Assembly: GCF_001422485.1 (NCBI RefSeq)
Contig: NZ_LMNF01000002.1
Coordinates: 62,001-126,000, forward strand
Reading direction: 5' to 3'
Origin: Agreia sp. Leaf283
GTDB taxonomy: Bacteria; Actinomycetota; Actinomycetes; Actinomycetales; Microbacteriaceae
Length of the DNA: 64,000 nucleotides
Part shown: positions 44,207-53,277 of the stretch, in pieces
Layout of the letters: the number at the start of each line of letters is the position of its first letter
Numbering within the stretch: position 1 is the first letter of the stretch
Translations under genes and position numbers: made by a program
The notes under the pieces: model-generated
Database searches by the model: none
What the model was told of the DNA's origin: nothing
What the model saw: only the letters and a program-made list of their open reading frames with translations

Positions 44207-45129
44207 TGGCGGAGAGCCGTTCATTCCCGGTTCCGGATGGTCTCGACGGCTCCCGAGTCGACGCCGCACTGGCCAAGATGCTCGGATTCTCGCGCACCTT
44301 CGCGGCCGAGATCCTCGACGCGGGCGGAGTGACCGTCGACGGTGCAGCCGTCGGCAAGTCCGACCGTCTGCGGGCCGATTCATGGCTCGAGGTCACGTGG
44401 AGCCCGAAGACCGAAGTGCAGATCGTTCCGATCGACGTGCCAGACCTCGGGATCGTCTATGACGACGACGACATCGTGGTGATCGACAAGCCGGTCGGCG
44501 TCGCCGCCCACCCCTCCGTCGGCTGGACCGGACCGACCGTTCTCGGCGCGCTTGCCGGTGCAGGCTTCCGCATCTCCACGAGCGGCGCCTCCGAGCGCGC
44601 GGGCATCGTTCATCGTCTCGACGCCGGCACGAGCGGCCTGATGGTCGTCGCGAAGAGCGAAGACGCCTACACATGGCTCAAGAAGGCCTTCCACGACCGT
44701 GAGGTCGACAAGATCTACCACGCCGTCGTGCAGGGCCATCCCGATCCGCTGGCGGGCACCATCGACGCTCCCATCGGGCGCCACCCGCGCTCCGACTGGA
44801 AATTCGCGGTGACCGCGGCCGGCAAGCCGAGCGTCACCCACTACGAGACCCTCGAGGCCTTCCCATCGGCGTCGCTTCTCGAGGTCCACCTCGAGACCGG
44901 CCGCACTCACCAGATCCGCGTGCACATGGCCGCGCAGAGGCACCCCTGCGTCGGCGACTCCATGTACGGCGCCGATCCGACGATCTCTGCACGCCTGGGG
45001 CTGACCCGGCAGTGGCTTCATGCCAAGCGGCTCGGATTCGTGCATCCGCGAACCCGCGAGTACGTCTCGTTCGAGTCGCAGTACCCGCTCGACCTGCAGC
45101 ACGCGCTCGACATTCTCCGAGCCGACTGA
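44206..45129 (+). CDS. rluD: RluA-family 23S rRNA pseudouridine synthase (RluD-like)
   Basis: A 307-residue pseudouridine synthase. An S4 domain occupies residues 1-75, and the catalytic domain follows with the active-site Asp in [15 protein letters not shown] (near 140). [13 protein letters not shown] and [21 protein letters not shown] complete the RluA/RluD signatures. The placement next to lspA is typical. It likely modifies 23S rRNA, but the exact base is not known. Confidence 0.93.
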   Translation: MAESRSFPVPDGLDGSRVDAALAKMLGFSRTFAAEILDAGGVTVDGAAVGKSDRLRADSWLEVTWSPKTEVQIVPIDVPDLGIVYDDDDIVVIDKPVGVAAHPSVGWTGPTVLGALAGAGFRISTSGASERAGIVHRLDAGTSGLMVVAKSEDAYTWLKKAFHDREVDKIYHAVVQGHPDPLAGTIDAPIGRHPRSDWKFAVTAAGKPSVTHYETLEAFPSASLLEVHLETGRTHQIRVHMAAQRHPCVGDSMYGADPTISARLGLTRQWLHAKRLGFVHPRTREYVSFESQYPLDLQHALDILRAD

Positions 45130-45153
45130 GGTCCTCCGTCGGGGGAGCCGTCG

Positions 45154-45159
45154 TAAACT
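45154..45159 (+). promoter_or_regulatory. Candidate -10 element of dnaE
   Basis: TAAACT lies 35 bp upstream of the dnaE GTG, giving a leader of about 29 nt that includes CGGAG. No -35 is obvious. Confidence 0.4.
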
Positions 45160-45194
45160 TGAGTCCTCTCACCCAGCTGTAGTCGGAGTTATCT

Positions 45195-48100
45195 GTGCCT
45201 TCCCACGATTCATTCGTTCACCTCCACGTGCACAGCGAGTACTCGATGCTCGATGGTGCGGCGCGGGTGAAACCGCTGATCGAGGCGGCCGTCGAACAGG
45301 GCATGCCGGCTGTCGCGGTGACCGACCACGGAAACGTGTTCGGCGCCTTCGACTTCTGGAAGACGGCGACCGAGGCCGGCATCAAGCCGATCATCGGAAC
45401 CGAGGCCTACATCACGCCGGGCACGGCTCGCGGTGACAAGACCCGAGTCAAGTGGGGCGGTCCCAATTCCGGTCGTGACGACGTGTCCGGCTCGGGTGCG
45501 TACACCCATATGACGCTGCTCTCCGAGACGACGCAGGGCATGCACAACCTGTTCCGCCTGTCGTCGCGGGCGTCGATCGAGGGCTACTACTTCAAGCCGC
45601 GCATGGACCGCGAGCTGTTGAGCATGTATTCCACGGGACTCATCGCGACCACCGGATGCCCGAGCGGCGAGATCCAGACGCGCCTGCGCCTGGGTCAGTA
45701 CGACGAGGCGCGCAAGGCCGCGAGCGACTACCGCGATATCTTCGGCAAAGAGAACTACTTCGCCGAGATCATGGATCACGGCCTCGGCATCGAACGCCAG
45801 ATCATGCCCGACCTGCTCCGCCTGGCGAAGGAGCTCGACCTGCCTCTCGTCGCAACCAACGACCTGCACTACACGCACGCCCACGATGCGACGAGCCACG
45901 CCGCCCTGCTCTGCGTGCAGTCCGGGTCGACGCTGTCAGACCCCAACCGCTTCAAGTTCGATGCCGACGAGTTCTACCTCAAGTCGGCGGCGGAGATGCG
46001 GCATCTGTTCCGCGATCACCCCGAGGCCTGCGACAACACGCTGCTCATCGCCGAGCGCTGCGAGACCGTCTTCAACACCAGTGCCAACTACATGCCGCGG
46101 TTCCCGGTGCCCGAGGGCGAGACCGAAGACACCTGGCTGGTCAAAGAGGTCGAGACGGGTCTCGCCGCGCGCTACCCGAACGGCATCCCCGCCGACGTGC
46201 GCGAACGTGCCGAGTACGAGACCGGCGTCATCCTGCAGATGGGGTTCCCCGGCTACTTCCTCGTCGTCGCCGACTTCATCAACTGGTCGAAGAAGAACGG
46301 CATCCGTGTCGGCCCCGGCCGTGGATCCGGCGCCGGATCCATGGTGGCGTACGCGATGAACATCACCGACCTCGACCCGATCCGCCACGGGCTGATCTTC
46401 GAGCGGTTCCTCAACCCCGACCGCGTCTCCATGCCCGACTTCGACGTCGACTTCGACGACCGTCGCCGCGGCGAGGTCATCAGATACGTCACCGAGAAGT
46501 ACGGCGACGAGCGGGTCGCCCAGATCGTGACCTACGGAACCATCAAGGCGAAGCAGGCCCTCAAGGACTCCTCCCGCGTGCTCGGCTTCCCCTTCGGCAT
46601 GGGCGACAAGCTCACGAAGGCGATGCCGCCGCCCATCATGGGAAAGGACATCCCCCTCTCGGGCATCTTCGATTCGAAGCACCCCCGCTACAAAGAGGCC
46701 TCGGACATCCGCGCGGTCATCGAGAGCGACCCGGAAGCCAGGACCGTGTTCGACACGGCCGTCGGCATCGAGAACCTCAAGAGGCAGTGGGGTGTGCACG
46801 CCGCCGGCGTCATCATGTCGAGCGAGCCCCTGATCGACATCATCCCGATCATGAAGCGGGAGCAGGACGGCCAGATCGTCACCCAGTTCGACTACCCGGC
46901 GGCCGAGGCCCTCGGCCTCATCAAGATGGACTTCCTGGGGCTTCGGAACCTCACGATCATCGACGACGCGCTCGACAACATCCAGTCGAACCGGGGTCAC
47001 CGTCCCGTCCTCGAGGATCTCGAGCTCGACGACGTGCCCTCCTACGAGCTCCTGGCCCGCGGCGACACCCTCGGAGTCTTCCAGCTCGACGGTGGCGCGA
47101 TGCGCTCCCTCCTCAGGCTCATGAAGCCCGACAACTTCGAAGACATCTCGGCCGTGCTCGCGCTCTACCGGCCCGGCCCCATGGGCGCCGACTCCCACAC
47201 CAACTACGCGCTCCGCAAGAACGCGCTGCAGCCGATCACGCCCATCCATCCCGAGCTCGAAGAGCCTCTCTTCGAGGTCCTCGGAACCACCTACGGCCTG
47301 ATCGTCTATCAGGAGCAGGTCATGTCGATCGCCCAGAAGCTCGCCGGCTTCACACTGGCCCAGGCCGACCTCCTGCGCCGCGCGATGGGCAAGAAGAAGA
47401 AGTCCGAGCTAGACAAGCAGTTCGAGGGCTTCTCCGCGGGCATGAAGGCGAACGGCTACTCGATGGCCGCCGTCCAGACGCTCTGGGACATCCTGCTGCC
47501 CTTCTCCGACTACGCGTTCAACAAGGCGCACTCCGCCGCGTACGGCGTGGTCTCCTACTGGACCGCCTACCTCAAGGCCCACTATCCCGCCGAGTACATG
47601 GCCGCGCTCCTCACGAGCGTCGGCGACTCGAAAGACAAGATGGCCATCTATCTCAACGAATGCCGTCGCATGAACATCAAGGTGCTTCCGCCGGACGTCA
47701 ACGAGTCGATCGGATTCTTCGCGGCCGTGGGGGAGGACATCCGCTTCGGTCTCGGCGCGGTGCGCAACGTCGGGTTCAACGTGGTCGACGGAATCAAGGG
47801 TGCCCGGGAGCAGAAGGGCCGCTTCGAGTCGTTCCACGATTTTCTGCGCAAGGTTCCCCTGCCCGTCACGAACAAGCGGGCGATCGAGTCGCTGATCAAG
47901 GCCGGCGCCTTCGATTCGCTCGGATCGTCGCGCCGCGCGCTCATGGAGATCCACGAGGATGCGGTCGAGAGCGCGGTCAGCGACAAGAGGGCCGAGGCCA
48001 ACGGCCAGGTCGGATTCGACTTCGACAGCCTCTGGGACGAACCGCAGACCGAGAGCCAGGTGCCCGAGCGTCCCGAGTGGACGAAGCGCGACAAACTCGC

Positions 48101-48713
48101 ATTCGAGCGGGAGATGCTCGGTCTCTATGTGTCCGACCACCCCCTCGCCGGCCTCGAGATCCCTCTGGCGAAGCACGCCTCGACCTCGATCACCGATCTG
48201 CTCGCGAGCGAGCACACTCAAGACGGCGACCAGGTGACGGTCGCGGGACTGATCACGAACGTTCAGCACCGCACGGCCCGCAACAGCGGCAACCAGTACG
48301 GCATGATCCAGATCGAGGACTTCGGTGGCGAGGTCACGGCCATGTTCATGGGCAAGTCCTATCAGGAGTTCGCGCCGGCGCTGACGAACGACTCCATCGT
48401 CGTCGTACGGGGGCGCGTGAGCATGCGCGACGACGGACTGAACCTGCACGCCTTCAGCCTGTTCTCGCCCGACCTCGGCCAGGCGGGCGGTTTCGGCCCG
48501 GTCGAGATCTCCCTCACCGAGGCGCGAGCGACCACAGACACGGTCAAGGCGCTGAACGACGTGCTCATCCGTCACTCGGGCGACACCGAGGTCAGGCTCA
48601 AGCTGGTCAAAGGCCAGACGGCTCGTGTGTTCGAGATCCCCTACCCGGTGCGCGTCTCGGCCGACCTCTACGGAGAGCTCAAGTCCCTTCTCGGGCCGAA
48701 CTGCCTCGCCTGA
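45195..48713 (+). CDS. dnaE: DNA polymerase III alpha subunit DnaE
   Basis: A 1172-residue replicative polymerase. The PHP domain starts at FVHLHVHSEYSMLDGAARV and has the metal residues of the family. The palm catalytic aspartates are in PDFDVDFDDRRRGEVIRY (near 413-430), and GRGSGAGSMVAYAM just before it is conserved. A tandem helix-hairpin-helix and an OB-fold (about residues 1000-1090, VTVAGLITNVQHRTARNSGNQYGMIQIED) follow. Length and motifs match the essential DnaE1; the SOS-linked DnaE2 is shorter. GTG start with CGGAG upstream. Confidence 0.97.
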   Translation: MPSHDSFVHLHVHSEYSMLDGAARVKPLIEAAVEQGMPAVAVTDHGNVFGAFDFWKTATEAGIKPIIGTEAYITPGTARGDKTRVKWGGPNSGRDDVSGSGAYTHMTLLSETTQGMHNLFRLSSRASIEGYYFKPRMDRELLSMYSTGLIATTGCPSGEIQTRLRLGQYDEARKAASDYRDIFGKENYFAEIMDHGLGIERQIMPDLLRLAKELDLPLVATNDLHYTHAHDATSHAALLCVQSGSTLSDPNRFKFDADEFYLKSAAEMRHLFRDHPEACDNTLLIAERCETVFNTSANYMPRFPVPEGETEDTWLVKEVETGLAARYPNGIPADVRERAEYETGVILQMGFPGYFLVVADFINWSKKNGIRVGPGRGSGAGSMVAYAMNITDLDPIRHGLIFERFLNPDRVSMPDFDVDFDDRRRGEVIRYVTEKYGDERVAQIVTYGTIKAKQALKDSSRVLGFPFGMGDKLTKAMPPPIMGKDIPLSGIFDSKHPRYKEASDIRAVIESDPEARTVFDTAVGIENLKRQWGVHAAGVIMSSEPLIDIIPIMKREQDGQIVTQFDYPAAEALGLIKMDFLGLRNLTIIDDALDNIQSNRGHRPVLEDLELDDVPSYELLARGDTLGVFQLDGGAMRSLLRLMKPDNFEDISAVLALYRPGPMGADSHTNYALRKNALQPITPIHPELEEPLFEVLGTTYGLIVYQEQVMSIAQKLAGFTLAQADLLRRAMGKKKKSELDKQFEGFSAGMKANGYSMAAVQTLWDILLPFSDYAFNKAHSAAYGVVSYWTAYLKAHYPAEYMAALLTSVGDSKDKMAIYLNECRRMNIKVLPPDVNESIGFFAAVGEDIRFGLGAVRNVGFNVVDGIKGAREQKGRFESFHDFLRKVPLPVTNKRAIESLIKAGAFDSLGSSRRALMEIHEDAVESAVSDKRAEANGQVGFDFDSLWDEPQTESQVPERPEWTKRDKLAFEREMLGLYVSDHPLAGLEIPLAKHASTSITDLLASEHTQDGDQVTVAGLITNVQHRTARNSGNQYGMIQIEDFGGEVTAMFMGKSYQEFAPALTNDSIVVVRGRVSMRDDGLNLHAFSLFSPDLGQAGGFGPVEISLTEARATTDTVKALNDVLIRHSGDTEVRLKLVKGQTARVFEIPYPVRVSADLYGELKSLLGPNCLA

Positions 48714-48716
48714 CGG

Positions 48717-49256
48717 CTACGCGTGATCGCCGAGCAGCCGGTAGGAGCGCTCGTGATACAGCAGGGCCTCGTCGTCGTCGCCGAGGCCGCCCTGCTCGAT
48801 CTGCACGGCGACGACCGCGTTGTTGTGCAGCGGCAGGCGCCCGATGATCCGGCCCACCATCCACGCGGTCACGTCATTGAGAACCGGCAGGCCGTGCGGT
48901 CCCCGGTGCCAGTGATCGCCCGCGAAGCGCAGTGAGTGGTCGCCCGACATGATCTCCGCCACCGGACGGTTGCGCGAACCGAGCATGTGGATGGCGACGA
49001 ACTCGGTCTCGGAGATCGCGCGCCAGGCGCTGGCCGAGCGGGCCATGTTGAAGGTCGCCATGGGCGGCACCGCTGAGAGCGACGACAGCGACGTGGCGGT
49101 GAAGCCGACGGGATCGCCCTCGGGGGAGAGTGCCGTCACCACGGCCACACCGGCGGCGTGGCGACGGAACGCCTGCTTGAAGGCCAGGAGGTCGTCTGGA
49201 GTCTGCGGCTGGCTGGGTGTCGCCTCAGGGGCGTCGGGCTTGGAGGTATCGGTCAC
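48717..49256 (-). CDS. Flavin reductase family protein
   Basis: A 179-residue protein of the flavin reductase/HpaC family. The FRRHAAGVAVVTALSPEGDPVGFTATSLSSLSAVPP segment is the flavin-binding signature, and VAEIMSGDHSLRFAGDHW resembles the nucleotide region. Such proteins supply reduced FMN/FAD to two-component monooxygenases, though no monooxygenase is adjacent. GTG at 49256 is chosen because GGAGG lies 5 nt upstream; the reading frame goes further up. It converges on dnaE with 3 bp between stops and is divergent from hisD. Confidence 0.88.
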   Translation of the reverse strand: MTDTSKPDAPEATPSQPQTPDDLLAFKQAFRRHAAGVAVVTALSPEGDPVGFTATSLSSLSAVPPMATFNMARSASAWRAISETEFVAIHMLGSRNRPVAEIMSGDHSLRFAGDHWHRGPHGLPVLNDVTAWMVGRIIGRLPLHNNAVVAVQIEQGGLGDDDEALLYHERSYRLLGDHA

Positions 49257-49322
49257 GCATTCCTCCAACGCGGCACAGAGTGCGGGCTATTCCCCGAGGA
49301 GAGGACACCGGGGAACGGCTAA

Positions 49323-49328
49323 TACAAT
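49323..49328 (+). promoter_or_regulatory. Predicted -10 element of hisD
   Basis: TACAAT, a near-consensus -10, lies 9 nt upstream of the hisD ATG. No Shine-Dalgarno sequence fits, so the mRNA would have a leader of only about 2-3 nt. Confidence 0.5.
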
Positions 49329-49337
49329 GAACAGGCC

Positions 49338-50654
49338 ATGATTCAGACGATCGACCTCCGAGGTCACAAGCCTAGCCCTTCCGAACTCAGCGACCTGGTG
49401 CCCCGTTCGCTGACCGATGTGTCGGTCGCGCAGCTCGCCGCGCAGGAGTTGATCGACGATGTGGTCGCCCGGGGAGAGCTGGCGATCCTCGACCAGGCCG
49501 CGCGGTTCGACGGCGTCGCCCCGACGTCCATCCGTGTCTCCCAGAGTGAGATCGACGATGCCGTCGAACACCTCGACCCGGCGGTGCGCACGGCTCTCGA
49601 GTCGGCCATCGACAGGGTTCGCCAGGCCACGCGCGCCCAGGTTCCCCCGCCCACGACCACGACCCTCGGTCCTGGAGCGCTCGTCGAGCAGCGGTGGCAG
49701 CCCGTCGACAGGGTCGGTCTCTACGTGCCCGGCGGCAAGGCCGTGTACCCCTCGAGCGTCGTGATGAACGTGGTTCCCGCGCAGGTGGCGGGGGTCTCCT
49801 CCATCGCCCTCGTCTCGCCCCCGCAGAAGCAGTTCGGCGGCTCGGTGCACCCGACCATCCTCGGCGCCGCGGGTCTCCTCGGCATCACGGAGGTCTACGC
49901 CATGGGCGGTGCCGGCGCGATCGGCGCACTGGCCCACGGCATCCCCTCGCTCGGTCTCGACCCCGTTCAGGTCATCACCGGGCCCGGCAACGTCTACGTC
50001 GCCGCGGCCAAGCGCATCGTGCACGGGCGCGCGGGCATCGACTCCGAGGCCGGTCCCACCGAGATCCTGATCATCGCCGACGACACTGCCGACGCCTCGT
50101 TCGTCGTGGCGGACCTGGTGAGCCAGGCCGAGCACGACGAACTCGCCGCTGCCGTGCTCGTGACCGACTCGGCACGGCTCGCCGACTCTGTTCGGTCGCT
50201 CCTCGACGGGGCCGCCCAGTCCACGCGTCACGCCGACAGGGTGGCCGTGGCGCTCGACGGCGTGCAGTCGGCCATCGTGCTCGTCGACGACCTCGCGGCG
50301 GCGGCCGACTTCAGCAACGCGTACGGTCCCGAGCACCTCGAGATCCAGACGAGCGATCCCGACGCACTCCTTCCCTCGATCCACAGTGCCGGGGCGATCT
50401 TCCTGGGTGCGTACTCGCCCGTGAGCCTCGGCGACTACCTCGCCGGTTCGAACCACGTGCTCCCGACCGGAGGCCAGTCCCGGTTCTCCTCGGGGCTCGG
50501 CGCCTACACGTTCCTTCGTCCGCAGCAGGTCATCCGCTACGACAGCGCCGCCCTCCGTGACGTCAGCGGCCGCATCCACGCCCTCGCCGAGTCGGAGAAC
50601 CTGCCGGCGCACGCCGAGGCCGTGGCCGCCCGTTTCTCATCCACAGACAGGTAG
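49338..50654 (+). CDS. hisD: Histidinol dehydrogenase
   Basis: A 438-residue enzyme that oxidises histidinol to histidine with NAD in two steps, the last in histidine synthesis. The signature [15 protein letters not shown], the [25 protein letters not shown] region, [12 protein letters not shown] (metal and active-site His/Glu) and AYGPEHLEI are all present. No other his genes are visible nearby, so the rest of the pathway must be elsewhere. The nrdR gene follows 10 bp downstream, forming a probable hisD-nrdR-pyrD operon. Confidence 0.96.
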   Translation: MIQTIDLRGHKPSPSELSDLVPRSLTDVSVAQLAAQELIDDVVARGELAILDQAARFDGVAPTSIRVSQSEIDDAVEHLDPAVRTALESAIDRVRQATRAQVPPPTTTTLGPGALVEQRWQPVDRVGLYVPGGKAVYPSSVVMNVVPAQVAGVSSIALVSPPQKQFGGSVHPTILGAAGLLGITEVYAMGGAGAIGALAHGIPSLGLDPVQVITGPGNVYVAAAKRIVHGRAGIDSEAGPTEILIIADDTADASFVVADLVSQAEHDELAAAVLVTDSARLADSVRSLLDGAAQSTRHADRVAVALDGVQSAIVLVDDLAAAADFSNAYGPEHLEIQTSDPDALLPSIHSAGAIFLGAYSPVSLGDYLAGSNHVLPTGGQSRFSSGLGAYTFLRPQQVIRYDSAALRDVSGRIHALAESENLPAHAEAVAARFSSTDR

Positions 50655-50664
50655 GCCTTCCCCC

Positions 50665-51153
50665 ATGTTCTGCCCCTACTGCCGATACCCCGACTCCCGA
50701 GTCGTCGATTCGCGAACCACCGACGACGGACTCGCGATCCGGCGTCGGCGCCAATGCCCGGAATGCGGCCGACGCTTCAGCACCGCCGAGACCGCGAGCC
50801 TCAACGTGATCAAGCGCAGCGGCGTCGTCGTGCCCTTCAGCCGCGACAAGATCGTGAGCGGAGTGCGCAAGGCCTGCCAGGGTCGACCCGTCACCGACTC
50901 CGACCTGGCGATCCTCGCCCAGCGCGTGGAGGAGACCGTGCGCCTCTCAGGGGCCGCGCAGATCGAGGCGAACGACATCGGTCTCGCCATCCTCCAGCCT
51001 CTTCGAGAACTCGACGAGGTGGCCTACCTGCGCTTCGCAAGCGTCTACCAGGGCTTCGATTCGCTGGAGGACTTCGAGGAGGCCATCACCCTGCTGCGCG
51101 TCGAGCACGCGGCGTCGCGCTCCTCCGATGAGAAGCAGACGACGGTCGAGTGA
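50665..51153 (+). CDS. nrdR: Ribonucleotide reductase repressor NrdR
   Basis: A 162-residue repressor of ribonucleotide reductase genes. The zinc ribbon uses Cys3, Cys6, Cys31 and Cys34 (CPYC...CPEC); the ATP-cone domain (about 46-136) starts [17 protein letters not shown] and senses ATP/dATP. Its target nrd genes are not in the window. The stop overlaps the start of pyrD (GTGATG), suggesting coupling. Confidence 0.96.
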   Translation: MFCPYCRYPDSRVVDSRTTDDGLAIRRRRQCPECGRRFSTAETASLNVIKRSGVVVPFSRDKIVSGVRKACQGRPVTDSDLAILAQRVEETVRLSGAAQIEANDIGLAILQPLRELDEVAYLRFASVYQGFDSLEDFEEAITLLRVEHAASRSSDEKQTTVE

Positions 51154-52193
51154 TGTATGCGCTCCTCTTCTCCCTTGTTCTGACCCGCCTCGACCCCGAA
51201 CGTGCGCACCACCTCGCATTCACGGTGATCCGCCTCATTCCGCGCCTCGGCATCGGCTGCATCGTGCGACGATTCACCTCATCGAGGTCGTCGCACTCGG
51301 TGAAGACCCTCGGCCTCGACTTCGCCACCCCGTTCGGACTCGCGGCCGGCTTCGACAAAGACGCGCGCGGCATCCAGGGCCTGGGCGCCCTCGGATTCGG
51401 GCACGTCGAGGTCGGCACCATCACGGCGCATCCCCAGCCCGGGAACGACAGGCCTCGCCTGTTCCGTCTCATCGCCGACAGGGCCGTCGTGAACCGGATG
51501 GGGTTCAACAACGGGGGAGCGGCCGAGGCCTCACTCCGGGTGGCACGGGCGACCGCGCATCCCGACCGGCCCGTGATCGGCGTCAACATCGGCAAGAGCC
51601 GCATCGTCGACGTCGACGACGCGATCGGCGACTACATCTCGAGCACACGGGCGCTGGCCCCGGTGGCCGACTACCTGGTCGTGAATGTCAGCTCCCCGAA
51701 CACCCCGGGGCTGCGCGGGCTGCAGGAGATCGACAAACTGGAGCCGCTCTTGAAGGCGGTCAAGACCGAGGCCGGCTCGACACCGCTGCTCGTGAAGATC
51801 GCGCCCGACCTCACCGACGACGAGGTGGAGAGAGTCGCCCGGCTCGCCGTCGACCTGGGCCTCGACGGCATCATCGCCACCAACACGACCCTCTCCCGCG
51901 AGGGCCTGCGCACAGACCCGACGATCGTGGCGGCAGCCGGCGCTGGCGGACTCTCCGGGGCGCCCCTGGCGGTGCGATCCCTCGAGGTGCTGCGCCTCAT
52001 CCGGGCTGTCGTTCCGGCAGAGCTCTGCGTGATCTCCGTCGGCGGCGTCGAGACGGCGCACGACGTGGTCGAGCGACTCCGAGCGGGAGCGACCCTCGTG
52101 CAGGGATACACCGCGTTCCTCTACCTGGGACCCCTGTGGGCGCGCCGCATCAATCGCGGGCTCGACAGACTTCTCGCGGCGGAACGGGCCTAG
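51153..52193 (+). CDS. pyrD: Dihydroorotate dehydrogenase (quinone), class 2
   Basis: A 346-residue FMN enzyme of pyrimidine synthesis that oxidises dihydroorotate and passes electrons to quinone. The N-terminal hydrophobic helix ([23 protein letters not shown]) is the membrane tunnel of class 2. FMN and substrate motifs include NRMGFNNGG, VNVSSPNTPGLRGLQ, KIAPDLTDDE and ISVGGVETAHD. The ATG at 51153 overlaps the nrdR stop by one base; GTG at 51150 is also possible. The stop overlaps the stop of the next, convergent gene. Confidence 0.95.
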   Translation: MYALLFSLVLTRLDPERAHHLAFTVIRLIPRLGIGCIVRRFTSSRSSHSVKTLGLDFATPFGLAAGFDKDARGIQGLGALGFGHVEVGTITAHPQPGNDRPRLFRLIADRAVVNRMGFNNGGAAEASLRVARATAHPDRPVIGVNIGKSRIVDVDDAIGDYISSTRALAPVADYLVVNVSSPNTPGLRGLQEIDKLEPLLKAVKTEAGSTPLLVKIAPDLTDDEVERVARLAVDLGLDGIIATNTTLSREGLRTDPTIVAAAGAGGLSGAPLAVRSLEVLRLIRAVVPAELCVISVGGVETAHDVVERLRAGATLVQGYTAFLYLGPLWARRINRGLDRLLAAERA

Positions 52194-52621
52194 CGGAGCT
52201 CGGCCAGCGCGGCGTCGATTCGGCGGAGGCGTGTGGCCTCGGTCTTCGCCGACTCGATCGACAGCACGATACGGTTCTGATTGCTGTACGAGAGCCCGAC
52301 GAAGCGGGTCTTCGCGGCAGAGTCTGCGTCGAGGGCGCGGGCGAGATCGGAAGGAACGGCCACCTCGCGGGGAGCGGTATCGGGCTCGAGCGTGACCTCG
52401 ACCTCGTCTCCGCCGGACACTCCAGCCGCCTCACGGTTGGCCGCGCTGAGCGAGATCATCAGCCGGCCCTTGTAGGGCGCGACGCTGCTGCGATAGCTGT
52501 GGCCGCCCACGGTCACGACGACGGGGATCCTCTTCGCGGTTCCGAGTGCGGACATGACCTCGGCGGGAACCTCGATGCCGGTGTTGTTGCCGTCGAGAAC
52601 GATGATCGTGGTGAACTTCAC
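52190..52621 (-). CDS. DUF1905/YdeI-like protein
   Basis: A 143-residue protein with a DUF1905 domain (about residues 1-80; TTIIVLDGNNTGIEVPAEVMSAL, then VPVVVTVGGHSYRSSVAPYKGRLMISLSAANR). A short helical C-terminal segment resembles the YdeI/OmdA 'bacteriocin-protection' domain (RFVGLSYSNQNRIVLSIESAKTEATRLRRI). Function unknown. GTG at 52621 is chosen since the domain begins right there; an inverted repeat AGAACAG-CT-CTGTTCT lies 1 nt upstream. Convergent with pyrD. Confidence 0.8.
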   Translation of the reverse strand: MKFTTIIVLDGNNTGIEVPAEVMSALGTAKRIPVVVTVGGHSYRSSVAPYKGRLMISLSAANREAAGVSGGDEVEVTLEPDTAPREVAVPSDLARALDADSAAKTRFVGLSYSNQNRIVLSIESAKTEATRLRRIDAALAELR

Positions 52622-52622
52622 A

Positions 52623-52638
52623 AGAACAGCTCTGTTCT
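52623..52638. promoter_or_regulatory. Inverted repeat at the DUF1905-gene start
   Basis: AGAACAG and CTGTTCT are perfect 7-bp arms around CT. The site lies 1 nt before the GTG start, where a protein or RNA hairpin could block expression. It does not fit the LexA pattern, which needs a 4-bp centre between GAAC and GTTC. Confidence 0.3.
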
Positions 52639-52661
52639 GTCGCCTGGTCGAGACCCGCGGA

Positions 52662-53231
52662 TCAGACCGGGTATTTGCCGCGCTTGACCTGCGGCTTCGG
52701 CAGGCGGAGCGGGCGCAACTGCAGGGCGCGCATGGCCGCGTACCAGCGCACACCTTTCTCGACGCGGTCGTCGCCGAACTTCGCCTTCAGCTTGCGCGTG
52801 ACGAGCCAGCCGAGCAGCAGGCTGTCGGCCACCACGAGGACGACGAACGCGTAGAGAGCGAGCATCAGGGCGGTCTGAACGGTCGGGTTCGGAACGAGGG
52901 TCGCCAGAATGACGGCGAACATGACCGGGATCATGACCTCGCCGAGACTGAACCGGGCGTCGACGTAGTCGCGGATGTAGCGGCGCTGCGGACCCTTGTC
53001 GCGGATCGGGAGGAACTTCTCCTCGCCGTTGGCCATGCCGATGCGGGCCCTGTCGCGGGACTCCTGCAGCTTCGCGCGCGACGCCTTGCGGGCCTCTTTG
53101 TTGTCGCCGGCGACGAGAGGACGCCTGTTCGCTGCCTCGCGCTCCTTGCGCGTCGGGGTCGCGTGACCCTTGCCGCTGAGCGGTGCGTCATCGAGCTGCG
53201 CGTCGAGAGCGGGAGCTTTGTCTTTGGCCAC
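52662..53231 (-). CDS. DUF3043 membrane protein
   Basis: A 189-residue protein of the DUF3043 family. The first 70 residues are charged and cytoplasmic (Lys/Arg/Glu-rich). The conserved RRYIRDYVDARFSLGEVMIPVMFAVI leads into two transmembrane helices (about 95-115 and 118-139), and a basic tail ends in KPQVKRGKYPV. It is conserved in actinobacteria with no known function. Start GTG with AAGGA upstream; TATACT at 53260-53265 on its strand is the probable -10. Divergent from the M20 peptidase across 46 bp. Confidence 0.82.
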   Translation of the reverse strand: MAKDKAPALDAQLDDAPLSGKGHATPTRKEREAANRRPLVAGDNKEARKASRAKLQESRDRARIGMANGEEKFLPIRDKGPQRRYIRDYVDARFSLGEVMIPVMFAVILATLVPNPTVQTALMLALYAFVVLVVADSLLLGWLVTRKLKAKFGDDRVEKGVRWYAAMRALQLRPLRLPKPQVKRGKYPV

Positions 53232-53259
53232 GAGGTACGTCCTTGCCGAAAAGTGCAGA

Positions 53260-53269
53260 AGTATAAAGT
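53260..53269. promoter_or_regulatory. Overlapping divergent -10 elements of the DUF3043 and M20 peptidase genes
   Basis: AGTATAAAGT contains TATACT on the minus strand (53260-53265) for DUF3043 and TATAAA/TAAAGT on the plus strand (53262-53269) for the peptidase. The peptidase ATG is only 8 bp further on, so its mRNA would be nearly leaderless. The two promoters cannot be occupied together. Confidence 0.5.
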
Positions 53270-53277
53270 TTACCTCT

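Noticed and set aside
52624-52637. Possible second LexA box (GAACAGCTCTGTTC)
   Set aside because: The centre between GAAC and GTTC is six bases; the actinobacterial LexA site needs four. It is recorded only as an inverted repeat.
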